Assembly (NCBI GenBank): GCA_009782435.1
Contig: WRJA01000008.1
Location: forward strand, 1-45,316
DNA: 45,316 bases
Source of the DNA: Oscillospiraceae bacterium
Lineage (GTDB): Bacteria; Bacillota; Clostridia; Oscillospirales; Oscillospiraceae
Direction: 5' to 3'
Part shown: piece by piece, positions 14,844-22,317 of the stretch
Layout: each line of letters begins with the position of its first letter
Numbering within the stretch: position 1 is the stretch's first letter
Position numbers and translations under genes: made by a program
Notes under the pieces: generated by a model
What the model saw: the letters and a program-made list of their open reading frames with translations, nothing else
Told to the model about the DNA's origin: nothing
Databases searched by the model: none

Positions 14844-15189
14844 ATACAGATTTGACAGAGTGCGATGGGCCCGGCTGACTTTTGAAGAGCAGATGGGCAA
14901 TATCGGCGCTGAGGTAGGGGGAGCCATAACAGCGCACAGAAACGGAAACGCCGGCCGTGAGACGCGCGCGATAAATCGCGCGATAGATCTGTTCAGCGCC
15001 ACAGCCGAAGTCCTGTCATGTACCGGATATTCATACCGGCTGAAAGAAGTGCTGCGCGCGCGCGATGAATTTTTACGTTTGTTTTTCGACGGAACATTCG
15101 TCGAGGACGCCGACAAAATCGACCGCTATTTCATGTATTTCGCGATCGCCGCCCGAGCGGGACGAAATACAGCGGAAGATCAGGTTTGA
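14836..15189 (+). CDS. Small helical protein, partner of DUF5674
   Basis: This 117-residue, almost entirely helical protein has a start RWARLTFEEQMGNIGAEVGG, a middle NRAIDLFSATAEV and a C-terminal YFMYFAIAARAGRN. From memory, similar helical proteins with an F-E-x-Q-M-G-N-I-G-x-E motif lie beside DUF5674 genes in diverse bacteria, usually unnamed. The fold resembles HEPN/four-helix proteins by helix pattern only; an R-x-x-x-x-H nuclease motif is not visible. It overlaps the DUF5674 gene by 8 bases. The compact two-gene layout resembles toxin-antitoxin modules, which is an inference. Confidence 0.6.
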   Translation: MDEYRFDRVRWARLTFEEQMGNIGAEVGGAITAHRNGNAGRETRAINRAIDLFSATAEVLSCTGYSYRLKEVLRARDEFLRLFFDGTFVEDADKIDRYFMYFAIAARAGRNTAEDQV

Positions 15190-15198
15190 GAGCCTGCT

Positions 15199-15747
15199 TT
15201 AAATATCTTTCGCCGTTATGTATTTATAGAGCGGTTTATACAGGATTCCGAACACGACAAGGCAGACGGCAAGGTTCGGCCCCATATACACAGCGTTATA
15301 CAGCGGAGAATAGATCCACGCAGACCCCATGGGAAGCCCTAAAAACACCTCGGGCATATACGCGGCCCAGACATAAACGCCGCTTAAAACGTGTACCGCG
15401 TATCTTGCGAGCGCGCCGACAAACGCACCGCAGAATACGCCGGATTTTCTTCCTTTGAAGAGACCGGCAAAACCGAGCGCCGCGTAGGCGAGCAGATAGT
15501 CGAGTATCATGGATTGCCACGTATAGGCATAGGCTCCGTCGAGCGCGAGCTGCAAAAGTCCGAGGGCGACCCCAGCGATAAGACCGCGCGAGAGCCCCCA
15601 ACGGACGGCAAACAACACAAGCGGTATCATGGCAAAAGTCACGGAACCGCCGTAAGGCAGCTGATAAAGCTTGATGTATTCGAGTATTTGAGCAAGAGCG
15701 ACCATTATCGCTCCCTCACAGAGCGCGCGGACTTTCATGTTTTTCAT
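15199..15747 (-). CDS. thiT: Thiamine ECF transporter S component
   Basis: This 182-residue integral membrane protein has six helices and matches ThiT. The N-terminal GAIMVALAQILEYIKLYQLP, then GGSVTFAMIPLVLFAVRWG and the thiamine-site aromatic helix DGAYAYTWQSMILDYLLAYA are characteristic, as is LSGVYVWAAYMP. It binds thiamine and works with a shared energising module (EcfT, EcfA, EcfA') encoded elsewhere. ATG 15747 has AGGAGAG eight bases upstream, so the longer frame from 15783 is not needed. The gene lies behind a TPP riboswitch. Confidence 0.93.
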   Translation of the reverse strand: MKNMKVRALCEGAIMVALAQILEYIKLYQLPYGGSVTFAMIPLVLFAVRWGLSRGLIAGVALGLLQLALDGAYAYTWQSMILDYLLAYAALGFAGLFKGRKSGVFCGAFVGALARYAVHVLSGVYVWAAYMPEVFLGLPMGSAWIYSPLYNAVYMGPNLAVCLVVFGILYKPLYKYITAKDI

Positions 15748-15781
15748 TGTTGTCTCTCCTTGATCGGTATCTGAGGGAAAC

Positions 15782-15810
15782 AAAAACCGCGGGTCTTAAA
15801 GAACCCGCGG
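15782..15810 (-). terminator. Riboswitch-controlled terminator of thiT
   Basis: On the minus strand CCGCGGGT and ACCCGCGG form an 8-base perfect stem (15810-15803 with 15794-15787), followed by TTTTTG. It lies between the TPP aptamer and thiT. Confidence 0.85.
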
Positions 15811-15821
15811 AATGAATTCGC

Positions 15822-15945
15822 AATCCCGTTTCCCTACGCCGGCATTATCCGGATCAGGTTCAGCGCCGGAGTGCCCGGCGCAAGGGTATGGAACTTCATT
15901 TGGCTCCGTCTCAGCCGGGACTACCCGGCTCCCCCTGATTATTGA
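15822..15945 (-). promoter_or_regulatory. TPP riboswitch (THI element)
   Basis: Reading the minus strand, the conserved blocks are GGGGGAGCC, GCTGAGACGGAG, ACCCTTG, then GAACCTGATCCGGATAATGC and GCGTAGGGAA. These are the J2/4, P2, P4 and P5 parts of the TPP aptamer. P3 carries a short extension (CCGGGTAGTCCCGG). With the adjacent terminator it should stop thiT transcription when TPP is plentiful. Confidence 0.95.
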
Positions 15946-15983
15946 GTTTTTCGCTTTTATTTTAGCCTTGCGCCCGCGCTTTG

Positions 15984-16541
15984 TCAACGGAATTTTTCCG
16001 CTGCGGCTGAAAAGGCCCCGATTTTCGGCAGAAGACGAATCAGCGGCAGTCCCAAAGCAAACATGACGCCGGCCTCGCCGAGTGCGACCTGTGCTCCGAA
16101 GAGCGCAAAACTCGGCAAAAAAGCGCCGGGCGACGATGAAGTATAAGCGAGGACCGCGCCGATGACCGGCCCGTTAAAAACGACGGGCAAGGTGCAAACA
16201 GCGACCCGGTACCGCATTCTGCCCTTAGGTTTGCCTTCCGCTTCAGCTGCATTAGCCCTTTTGCCGACGCCGGCCGCGCAAAGCGACGCCGCAAGCGTTG
16301 CCGCCGAGCCGAAAACAATGTCAGCGGGACCGGCGGCGCTGATCAGGTTCGCGGTCGCACAGCCGATAAAAAGCCCCCAAGCGGAGCACGGGATAAAAAA
16401 GGGCAGGACGCAGAGCGCCTCCGAAACGCGAAACTGCACCGCTCCGTAGCTTATCAGTGAGAAAGGCGGCAACATGGTCAAAGCCGCGTACGCCGCCGCC
16501 GTGACCGCGGCAAAAACGATCTTTCTGGCGGAAACACTCAT
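15984..16541 (-). CDS. queT: Queuosine precursor ECF transporter S component
   Basis: This 185-residue protein with about five to six hydrophobic helices matches QueT: the N-terminal KIVFAAVTAAAYAALTMLPP, the YGAVQFRVSEALCVLPFF stretch, and GLFIGCATANL. The QFRxSEAL motif is diagnostic. It imports a queuosine precursor (preQ0, preQ1 or queuine) using the shared ECF module. ATG 16541 follows an AAAGGGAAG site that directly abuts a preQ1-I aptamer. The frame extends further upstream, but that part overlaps the riboswitch. It lies downstream of queH on the same strand. Confidence 0.92.
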   Translation of the reverse strand: MSVSARKIVFAAVTAAAYAALTMLPPFSLISYGAVQFRVSEALCVLPFFIPCSAWGLFIGCATANLISAAGPADIVFGSAATLAASLCAAGVGKRANAAEAEGKPKGRMRYRVAVCTLPVVFNGPVIGAVLAYTSSSPGAFLPSFALFGAQVALGEAGVMFALGLPLIRLLPKIGAFSAAAEKFR

Positions 16542-16559
16542 TTTGTATTGCTTCCCTTT

Positions 16560-16593
16560 CCGTTTTTTATATGCAGGGTGTTCGGAGACCTGC
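16560..16593 (-). promoter_or_regulatory. preQ1-I riboswitch of queT
   Basis: On the minus strand the P1 stem GCAGG (16593-16589) pairs with CCTGC (16577-16573) around the loop TCTCCGAACAC. The A-rich tail ATATAAAAAACGG follows. The loop CCG can pair with the tail CGG (16562-16560) to form the H-type pseudoknot of the preQ1-I class. The tail runs straight into the GGAAAGGG ribosome binding site, and no terminator follows, so control of translation initiation is likely. Confidence 0.85.
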
Positions 16594-16659
16594 TTATTAT
16601 CGGCGCTCGGATTTGGTTCGGATCTGCCGGCGCTGTGTCCTTGGCCTGTTGCCCGAAGC

Positions 16660-17265
16660 TCACGGCGCGATCGGGCGGCGGCTGTATTCGCAGCCGCAAT
16701 AGTTTTGCCTGTAGAGTCCGTATTTTTCGGACATCTCCGCGGAGCGCAAGTATCCGCCTCTTTTTTTAAAATCCGACGGCAGCCATAAAACGCCGAAGCG
16801 CCCGGCAAGCTCCGAGCCGATGGCGTTTATTGTTTCCGGGTCTTTTCGCGGCGACGTCGTGAGAGTGGTGCAAAAATATTCGAAACCGAGCTCCTTTGCC
16901 GTGCGCGCCGTTTTTTCAAGTCTCAGCCGAAAACACGCCTCGCATCTTTTTCCGCCTTCTTTTTCCGCTTCAAGACCCGCCGAGAGTTTGTCAAACTCCC
17001 GGCTGTCCGTTTCTCCTTCAATGAGCGGGATGCTGTACGGCGCCGATAAGATGAGCTGTTTCAGGCTCGAGAGCCGCTTCAGATACTCCTCTTGCGGACC
17101 GGTATTCGGGTTAAAATAAAAAGCGGTGATTTCAAAGCGTTCCTGCAATAATTCAAATACGGGACAGGCGCAAGGCCCGCAGCAGCAGTGTAACAGCAGC
17201 CCGGGTTTTTTTCCGCCGAGTTTATCGAGCAGAGCGTCTTGTTCTTTCATGTAATTCGTTTTCAT
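16660..17265 (-). CDS. queH: Epoxyqueuosine reductase QueH
   Basis: This 201-residue protein carries the QueH cysteine signature LLHCCCGPCACPVFELL near the N-terminus, a second pair in GKRCEACFRLRLEKTARTAK, and YCGCEYSRR at the C-terminus. QueH is a cobalamin-independent, iron-sulfur enzyme that reduces epoxyqueuosine to queuosine in tRNA. The N-terminus is MKTNYMKEQDALL and has an AAGGGA site upstream. Together with queT it forms a short queuosine operon; no queC, queD, queE or queF lies nearby, consistent with a salvage lifestyle. Confidence 0.93.
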   Translation of the reverse strand: MKTNYMKEQDALLDKLGGKKPGLLLHCCCGPCACPVFELLQERFEITAFYFNPNTGPQEEYLKRLSSLKQLILSAPYSIPLIEGETDSREFDKLSAGLEAEKEGGKRCEACFRLRLEKTARTAKELGFEYFCTTLTTSPRKDPETINAIGSELAGRFGVLWLPSDFKKRGGYLRSAEMSEKYGLYRQNYCGCEYSRRPIAP

Positions 17266-17314
17266 TGCGTCGTCCCTTATTTCAGGTTTTTCCGGTCAGA
17301 CTTATACATTATTC

Positions 17315-17343
17315 TTGACTTGCGCGGCCGGGTTATATACTAT
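17315..17343 (+). promoter_or_regulatory. Promoter of dCMP deaminase gene
   Basis: TTGACT (17315-17320) and TACTAT (17338-17343) are separated by 17 bases; the start codon at 17381 follows a GGGAGGA site. Confidence 0.75.
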
Positions 17344-17380
17344 AAAAACGATCCGGACTGTTCGGGAGGAGAATGCGGAA

Positions 17381-17872
17381 ATGGATAACAGAAAAAGCAA
17401 AACAGATTATTATTTGGATCTGGCGGACGCTGTGCTGCAGCGCTCAACTTGCATCAGGCGTATGTACGGGGCCATAATAGTTAAAAATGACGAAATAATC
17501 TCGACCGGTTACAACGGCGCGCCGCGCGGACGAAAGAATTGCAGCGACTACGGTTATTGCACAAGGCAAAAACTCAATATTCCGTCCGGCGAGCGTTACG
17601 AACTGTGCCGAAGCGTCCACGCGGAAGCAAACGCCGTGATATCCGCGGCTCGGCGCGACATGCTCGACGGGACAATGTATTTGGTGGGCCGGGATTTTGA
17701 AACGGGAAAACTCTTAACGGATACGACTTCTTGCACCATGTGCCGCAGGATCATCATCAATTCGGGAATTACAAAGATAATTGCCCGCACCGGAGAGGGG
17801 TCGTCAACCGTGACAAACGTGCGCGACTGGGTCTTTAACGACGACAGCTTGGACGCCGAATTTCCCGATTGA
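17381..17872 (+). CDS. Deoxycytidylate deaminase
   Basis: This 163-residue zinc enzyme has the cytidine/dCMP deaminase signature. The HAEANA motif supplies the Zn-binding His and catalytic Glu (CRSVHAEANAVISAARR), and TTSCTMCRRIIINSG supplies the two Zn-binding Cys. The N-terminal YYLDLADAVLQRSTCIRR and GYNGAPRG segments are typical of ComEB/dCMP deaminases. It converts dCMP to dUMP, feeding dTMP synthesis. The upstream part of the longer frame overlaps the promoter, so ATG 17381 is preferred. The gene ends just before a strong terminator shared with the convergent rpsR operon. Confidence 0.9.
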   Translation: MDNRKSKTDYYLDLADAVLQRSTCIRRMYGAIIVKNDEIISTGYNGAPRGRKNCSDYGYCTRQKLNIPSGERYELCRSVHAEANAVISAARRDMLDGTMYLVGRDFETGKLLTDTTSCTMCRRIIINSGITKIIARTGEGSSTVTNVRDWVFNDDSLDAEFPD

Positions 17873-17888
17873 TATACGAAAAACGCAA

Positions 17889-17919
17889 AGAGACGCCCGG
17901 GAGCGGGCGTCTCTTTTTT
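17889..17919. terminator. Terminator between dCMP deaminase and rpsR
   Basis: GAGACGCCCG (17890-17899) pairs perfectly with CGGGCGTCTC (17904-17913), followed by TTTTTT. The minus strand also has a T-rich tail, so it may serve both convergent transcripts. Confidence 0.85.
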
Positions 17920-17925
17920 GTTCTT

Positions 17926-18165
17926 TCAGTCAGTTACATACGGCAAAAGCGCAATTTGCCTCGCGCGCTTTATCGCGTCGGTGAGCCGGCGCTGGTGTAT
18001 CGCGCATGTTCCGGTCGTGCGTCTCGGCAGGATTTTGCTGCGCTCTGACATAAAGCGCTTGAGTTTGGCGATGTCCTTATAGTCGATATGCTGACTTTTT
18101 TCCGCGCAAAACTGGCAAACTCTCCTGCGTTTACGGTTTTTGTTTTTTTCTCTGTCAAAAGCCAA
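17926..18165 (-). CDS. rpsR: 30S ribosomal protein S18
   Basis: This 79-residue protein has the S18 core: [20 protein letters not shown], then the [20 protein letters not shown] and ARQIALLPY segments that contact S6 and 16S rRNA. The N-terminal CxxC pattern suggests a zinc-binding (C+) version. It is the last gene of the rpsF-ssb-rpsR operon, ending near the shared terminator. Confidence 0.97.
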   Translation of the reverse strand: MAFDREKNKNRKRRRVCQFCAEKSQHIDYKDIAKLKRFMSERSKILPRRTTGTCAIHQRRLTDAIKRARQIALLPYVTD

Positions 18166-18180
18166 AGCTTAAACCTCCTT

Positions 18181-18633
18181 TTAAAACGGCAATTCGCCGT
18201 CTGCGTCGTCGAGCTCCGCAAAAGCGGATCCCGGCTTGGGGATGCTGTCATATTCGCCGAAATCCGACGGCGCGGTCCCGCCGCGATATGATTCCGTTCC
18301 GTCGCTCTTTCTTTTGCTCTCGCCGAAATAGATATTATCCGCGACAATTTCCGCGCTTCTGCGCTTGTTTCCTTCGCGGTCAGTCCATTCGCGTATCTGC
18401 AGACGTCCGGAGGCAATAGCCATGCTCCCTTTTGAAAAGTGCTTGGAAACGAATTCTCCGGTCTGCCGCCAGGCGACGACGTCAATAAAATCTGTTTGTT
18501 TTTCACCGCTTTCACGGGACGTGAAATCCCTGTCGACAGCCAATGTGAAACCGGCCACCGGCGTTCCGGACTGGGTGTAGCGCAATTCGGGGTCGCGGGT
18601 GAGTCTGCCCATGATAACAATATGATTCAGCAT
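18181..18633 (-). CDS. ssb: Single-stranded DNA-binding protein
   Basis: This 150-residue protein has an OB fold (MLNHIVIMGRLTRDPELRYT, GTPVAGFTLAVDR, and the later VAWRQTGEFVSKHFSKGS), then a flexible linker, and the acidic tip DADGELPF that recruits repair and replication proteins. It sits between rpsF and rpsR, the usual place in Bacillota, 15 bases from rpsF and 15 from rpsR. Confidence 0.97.
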   Translation of the reverse strand: MLNHIVIMGRLTRDPELRYTQSGTPVAGFTLAVDRDFTSRESGEKQTDFIDVVAWRQTGEFVSKHFSKGSMAIASGRLQIREWTDREGNKRRSAEIVADNIYFGESKRKSDGTESYRGGTAPSDFGEYDSIPKPGSAFAELDDADGELPF

Positions 18634-18648
18634 TTTGTTTTCTCCTCT

Positions 18649-18945
18649 CTACTCCCCGCGCGTCGTGATGAGGCTTCGCATAACGCCGTCCGTGATTCCC
18701 AGCACACGGTCAAGCTCGGCGGGAAAATCAGGCGCGGACGTAAACTTCATCAGGACATAAAAACCCTCGGAAATGAAGTTGATCTCATAAGCCAGCTTTC
18801 GCTTGCCCTGCTCCTCCATTTCGTCAAGCGTGCCGTTCTGCTCAACAAGCGTCTTGAACTTTTCGATGACGGCAGCTGTTTCCTCCTCTGTGAGGTTGGG
18901 ATTGATGATGTACATAAGCTCATATTTTTCGGTTGTCTTTGCCAT
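18649..18945 (-). CDS. rpsF: 30S ribosomal protein S6
   Basis: This 98-residue protein has typical S6 motifs: YELMYIINPNLTEEETAAVI, KRKLAYEINFISEGFYVLM, and the C-terminal GVMRSLITTR. The frame extends to 19029, but ATG 18945 has a near-perfect AAAGGAGGTG eight bases upstream. First gene of the rpsF-ssb-rpsR operon. The ~75-base leader may carry the known S6:S18 autoregulatory structure, which I could not confirm. Confidence 0.96.
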   Translation of the reverse strand: MAKTTEKYELMYIINPNLTEEETAAVIEKFKTLVEQNGTLDEMEEQGKRKLAYEINFISEGFYVLMKFTSAPDFPAELDRVLGITDGVMRSLITTRGE

Positions 18946-19020
18946 TTCAGCACCTCCTTTCGGACTGATGGCCCTCACGGTTACATGAGAGCAAGGATAA
19001 GCCGTTAAACAGACTTTACC

Positions 19021-19048
19021 ATTATACATGTATACGCCGCGTTGTCAA
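19021..19048 (-). promoter_or_regulatory. Promoter of rpsF-ssb-rpsR
   Basis: On the minus strand TTGACA (19048-19043) and TATAAT (19026-19021) are separated by 16 bases, with the start codon about 75 bases downstream. Confidence 0.85.
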
Positions 19049-19067
19049 TATAAACCGCCGGGGGACG

Positions 19068-19125
19068 CCCCTCTGCCCGGGGGACAGTACTCGGATACTG
19101 TCCGAGAACTCCCCTTGAGGGGGAT
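19068..19125. repeat. Palindrome-dense intergenic element
   Basis: GGACAGTA (19082-19089) and TACTGTCC (19096-19103) form a perfect 8-base stem around CTCGGA. That same CTCGGA can instead pair with TCCGAG at 19101-19106, so two mutually exclusive hairpins exist. CCCCT/AGGGG (19111-19122) forms a third. It lies between the end of the aldo/keto reductase gene and the rpsF promoter, and resembles the interspersed palindromic repeats common in Oscillospiraceae genomes. Confidence 0.5.
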
Positions 19126-19163
19126 CGGCGCGGTAAATCTCCCGCCGCCGATGGTATGTGAGG

Positions 19164-20306
19164 CTACACGTCTAACGAAGGCGGTACGATTTTTTGCACT
19201 TCGCTTGCTGTTTTGCTCATAAATCCCGGGACGTCGATGTTTTGCGGACAGGCTTCAACGCAGAGACCGCAGCTTGTGCATTTGTCCGGTTTATTCTCTT
19301 CGGGGAGCCGCGTCAGCGGCATAAGATCCAGCGGAAACTCCGAGAGCAGATAGTCGTTGTATGCGCTGAGCACTCCGGGAATGTCAATGCCGGCGGGGCA
19401 TCCGTCGCAATAACGGCATTTTGTACACGGCAAAAGCATACTGCGTTTCAGTTCTGCAGACGTCTTTAACAAAATCTCGTGTTCTTTGTCCGACAAAGGC
19501 GTAAAGCCGGATATGGTGTTGACATTGTCGATCACCTGCTCAAGCGTGCTCATGCCGCTCAGCACGGTCAAAACGTTGGGCAGTTCTGCAGCGAACCTTA
19601 TCGCCCAAGACGCAGTGCTTTTATTGGGCGCGTATGCTTTCAGCAAAGCCGCCGCTTCCGGGCAAAGCTGCGAAAGACGGCCTCCCCGCACGGGCTCCAT
19701 AACGATGACCGGTATTCCGCGACGGGTCAATACATCATATTTGGCCTTTGCGTTTTGATAGTCCCAGTCGAAGTAATTGATCTGCAGCTGGCCGAAATCC
19801 CATTCCCGCACAGCGGTAAAGCGCTCGATCGTTTCAGCGGACGCGTGAGCGGAAAAGCCCAACTGCCTTATCTTTCCGCGCGCTTTTAATTCATCGAGAG
19901 CCGCAAGAACATGGTCGGCCGAAAAATCATCAAAGCTTCTTTCATTCACGTTATGCAGCAGATAAAAATCGAAATAATCAACTCTGCATCTTTCAAGCTG
20001 TTCCTCAAAAGTGTCCGATATCTGCCGGCTGCTTTTCGCTTTCCTGTTGGGCAGCTTTGTCGCCAGCATGAAGCTCTCCCTCGGATATTTTTCCAAAGCC
20101 CGGCCGGCGGTGCGTTCCGATTCCCCGTCGGCGTAAACATATGCCGTATCAAAATAGTTCACACCGTTCGCGTACGCGTAATCGATCATTTCCTCCGCAG
20201 GCTCAAAATCTATGCTGCCGTCCTTAAAAGGGAAGCGCATACAGCCCATTCCGAGCAGCGATACATTTTTACCGATGTTTTTACAGTTTTTGTATTTCAT
20301 GACCAT
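19164..20306 (-). CDS. Aldo/keto reductase with C-terminal 4Fe-4S dicluster domain
   Basis: The N-terminal ~285 residues form an AKR barrel with the catalytic Tyr in NYFDTAYVYADGESE and the His in FYLLHNVNE. The C-terminal ~90 residues carry two ferredoxin-type clusters: CTKCRYCDGCPAGIDIP and CTSCGLCVEACPQNIDVP. This AKR-ferredoxin layout is common in anaerobes and suggests electron transfer to or from ferredoxin. The physiological substrate is unknown. The start is ATG 20306 (MVMKYK) with AAAGGAA five bases upstream, or ATG 20300. It is monocistronic or follows plsY. Confidence 0.9.
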   Translation of the reverse strand: MVMKYKNCKNIGKNVSLLGMGCMRFPFKDGSIDFEPAEEMIDYAYANGVNYFDTAYVYADGESERTAGRALEKYPRESFMLATKLPNRKAKSSRQISDTFEEQLERCRVDYFDFYLLHNVNERSFDDFSADHVLAALDELKARGKIRQLGFSAHASAETIERFTAVREWDFGQLQINYFDWDYQNAKAKYDVLTRRGIPVIVMEPVRGGRLSQLCPEAAALLKAYAPNKSTASWAIRFAAELPNVLTVLSGMSTLEQVIDNVNTISGFTPLSDKEHEILLKTSAELKRSMLLPCTKCRYCDGCPAGIDIPGVLSAYNDYLLSEFPLDLMPLTRLPEENKPDKCTSCGLCVEACPQNIDVPGFMSKTASEVQKIVPPSLDV

Positions 20307-20364
20307 GACCGTTCCTTTCATTGATTAAGGGTCGATACTCACCGCCCCGAAGCGGGGACGGGCA

Positions 20365-20985
20365 TCAGGTTTTACCTTCGGTTTTTATTCCGAATTTTGC
20401 TTCGGCGCCGGAATAGAGCCTCATAATATTATCCTTATGCTTCAGCAGTACCGCAAGAGCGCTGAAGAGAGCCAAAACAAACTCAAGCCAACCGTAAAAT
20501 GAGATCATGCCTATGGGAGCGCACAAAACGGCGAGCATGGAAGCAAGCGAAACATAACGAGTTATTAAAACAACAGCCGCGAAAACGAGCCAGCATATTA
20601 TGCCCACCCGCCAGTCCATCATAAGAACGACCACTCCGGAGCAAAGCACGCCCTTACCGCCTCTGAATTTATAATATACAGGGTACATATGCCCGAGTAT
20701 CAGACAAAACCCGGCAAACAGCTTGCCGATCAATTCATGCCCCGTAATACCGAAAAGCAGCCCGCCGGCAACAAGCGCGAAAACCGATTTGAGTATATCA
20801 ACAGCCAATACCAAAGTGACGCCGGCTTTACCGAAAGTCCTGTAAAAATTGGTCAGTCCCGGGTTCCCGCTGCCGAAATCGCGTATGTCGCGTCTGAATA
20901 TGTATTTGGAGGCAATAATGGAACCGTTGATACCGCCGAGAAAATAGGCGATCAGCGCGATCAGGGTCAAGTATAAAACCATCAT
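20365..20985 (-). CDS. plsY: Glycerol-3-phosphate acyltransferase PlsY
   Basis: This 206-residue membrane enzyme transfers an acyl group from acyl-phosphate to glycerol-3-phosphate in phospholipid synthesis. The PlsY motifs are present: GSGNPGLTNFYRTFGKAG and HMYPVYYKFRGGKGV, with five to six hydrophobic helices. Its start overlaps the der stop by four bases, so it is translated with der. A GC-rich hairpin (CCCCGCTTCGGGG) lies just after its stop but lacks a T-run. Confidence 0.95.
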   Translation of the reverse strand: MMVLYLTLIALIAYFLGGINGSIIASKYIFRRDIRDFGSGNPGLTNFYRTFGKAGVTLVLAVDILKSVFALVAGGLLFGITGHELIGKLFAGFCLILGHMYPVYYKFRGGKGVLCSGVVVLMMDWRVGIICWLVFAAVVLITRYVSLASMLAVLCAPIGMISFYGWLEFVLALFSALAVLLKHKDNIMRLYSGAEAKFGIKTEGKT

Positions 20986-22307
20986 TCTTCTCTGTCCCCC
21001 TTTTGCCTTACTACCATACGGACGGGAGTTCCTTCAAAGCCGAAAGCGCCTCTGATCTGATTTTCAAGATAGCGCCGATAAGAAAAATGAAAAAGCTCGC
21101 GGTCATTGACAAATACGACAAAATTCGGCGGCTTGACGCCGGTCTGCGTGATATAGTAGATCTTAAGTCGTTTTCCCTTGTCAGCCGGCGGCTGCATCCT
21201 TGCTTGCGCGTCCGCCAGCACGTCGTTCAGCAAACCTGTTGATATCCGCTTTGAGCTTTGTTCGTTCACCATATTGATAAGGTCAAAAAGCTTGACGGTA
21301 CGCTCGCCGGTCAGCGCGGAAATGAAGATGACCGGAGCGTAAGACATGAAACTGAGGTCCCGGAGAACCTCTTTGCGCTTTTTATCCATTGTCTTGGAAT
21401 CTTTCTCCATAAGGTCCCATTTATTGACAACGACTATGCCGGCTTTGCCGGCTTCGTGCGCCAACCCCGCGATTTTCGTGTCCTGTTCGGTTATTCCCTC
21501 GCGGGCGTCCGTCATGATAAGGCAAACGTCAGAGCGTTCGACAGCGATGCGGGCGCGCAGAACCGAAAACTTTTCGATACCGCCGGTTATTTTGGCTCTG
21601 CGCCTTATTCCGGCAGTATCGGTGAAAACATATTTGCCGAATTTATTTTCAAACGGCGTATCCACAGCGTCGCGCGTTGTCCCGGCTATGTCGCTGACTA
21701 TCATGCGGTTTTCGCCCAAGATCAGATTGACGAGAGATGATTTTCCGACATTCGGTTTCCCTGTGACCGCAACTCTTATTCCCGGCGTCTCGTCGTCGTA
21801 TTCGGTTTCTTCGGGGAACCGGGAAGTTATCAGGTCCAACAGATCCCCCGTGCCGTGTCCGTGCAGGGCGGAAACCGGAAGGGGGTCTCCGAGTCCGAGA
21901 CTGTAAAATTCATATATTCGCGGATCGTCTCCGCCTGTCCGGTCCGCTTTGTTTACAGCGAGAATGACAGGTTTTTTCGACCGTTTGAGCATCAGGGCGA
22001 CATCTTTGTCGGTAAAAGTCACGCCGGCGTCCGCGTCTGTCACAAGTATCGCGATATCCGCCGCTTCAATGGCTGTTTCGGCCTGCTCTCGCATCAGCGC
22101 CGTGATATCGTCTTCAGCCGACGGCTCTATTCCGCCGGTGTCGATGAGGTCAAATATCCGCCCGTTCCACTCGCACTGAGCGTACAACCTGTCTCTGGTG
22201 ACCCCGGGAGTGTCTTCGACTATGGAAAGCCGGCGGCCGATGAGTCTGTTAAAAAGCATGGATTTGCCCACATTCGGCCGACCCACGATAGCTGCGACGG
22301 GTTTCAC
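20982..22307 (-). CDS. der: Ribosome biogenesis GTPase Der
   Basis: This protein of 441 residues has tandem GTPase domains. Domain 1 has GRPNVGKS, DTPGVTRD and NKAD; domain 2 has GKPNVGKS, DIAGTTRD and NKWD. A KH-like C-terminal domain follows. Der acts in 50S assembly. The start is GTG 22307, preceded by AAGGAGA; the frame upstream of it overlaps the preceding gene and is not coding for Der. The DUF512-der-plsY order is widespread in Clostridia. Confidence 0.96.
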   Translation of the reverse strand: MKPVAAIVGRPNVGKSMLFNRLIGRRLSIVEDTPGVTRDRLYAQCEWNGRIFDLIDTGGIEPSAEDDITALMREQAETAIEAADIAILVTDADAGVTFTDKDVALMLKRSKKPVILAVNKADRTGGDDPRIYEFYSLGLGDPLPVSALHGHGTGDLLDLITSRFPEETEYDDETPGIRVAVTGKPNVGKSSLVNLILGENRMIVSDIAGTTRDAVDTPFENKFGKYVFTDTAGIRRRAKITGGIEKFSVLRARIAVERSDVCLIMTDAREGITEQDTKIAGLAHEAGKAGIVVVNKWDLMEKDSKTMDKKRKEVLRDLSFMSYAPVIFISALTGERTVKLFDLINMVNEQSSKRISTGLLNDVLADAQARMQPPADKGKRLKIYYITQTGVKPPNFVVFVNDRELFHFSYRRYLENQIRGAFGFEGTPVRMVVRQKGDREE

Positions 22308-22317
22308 GTTTATCTCC

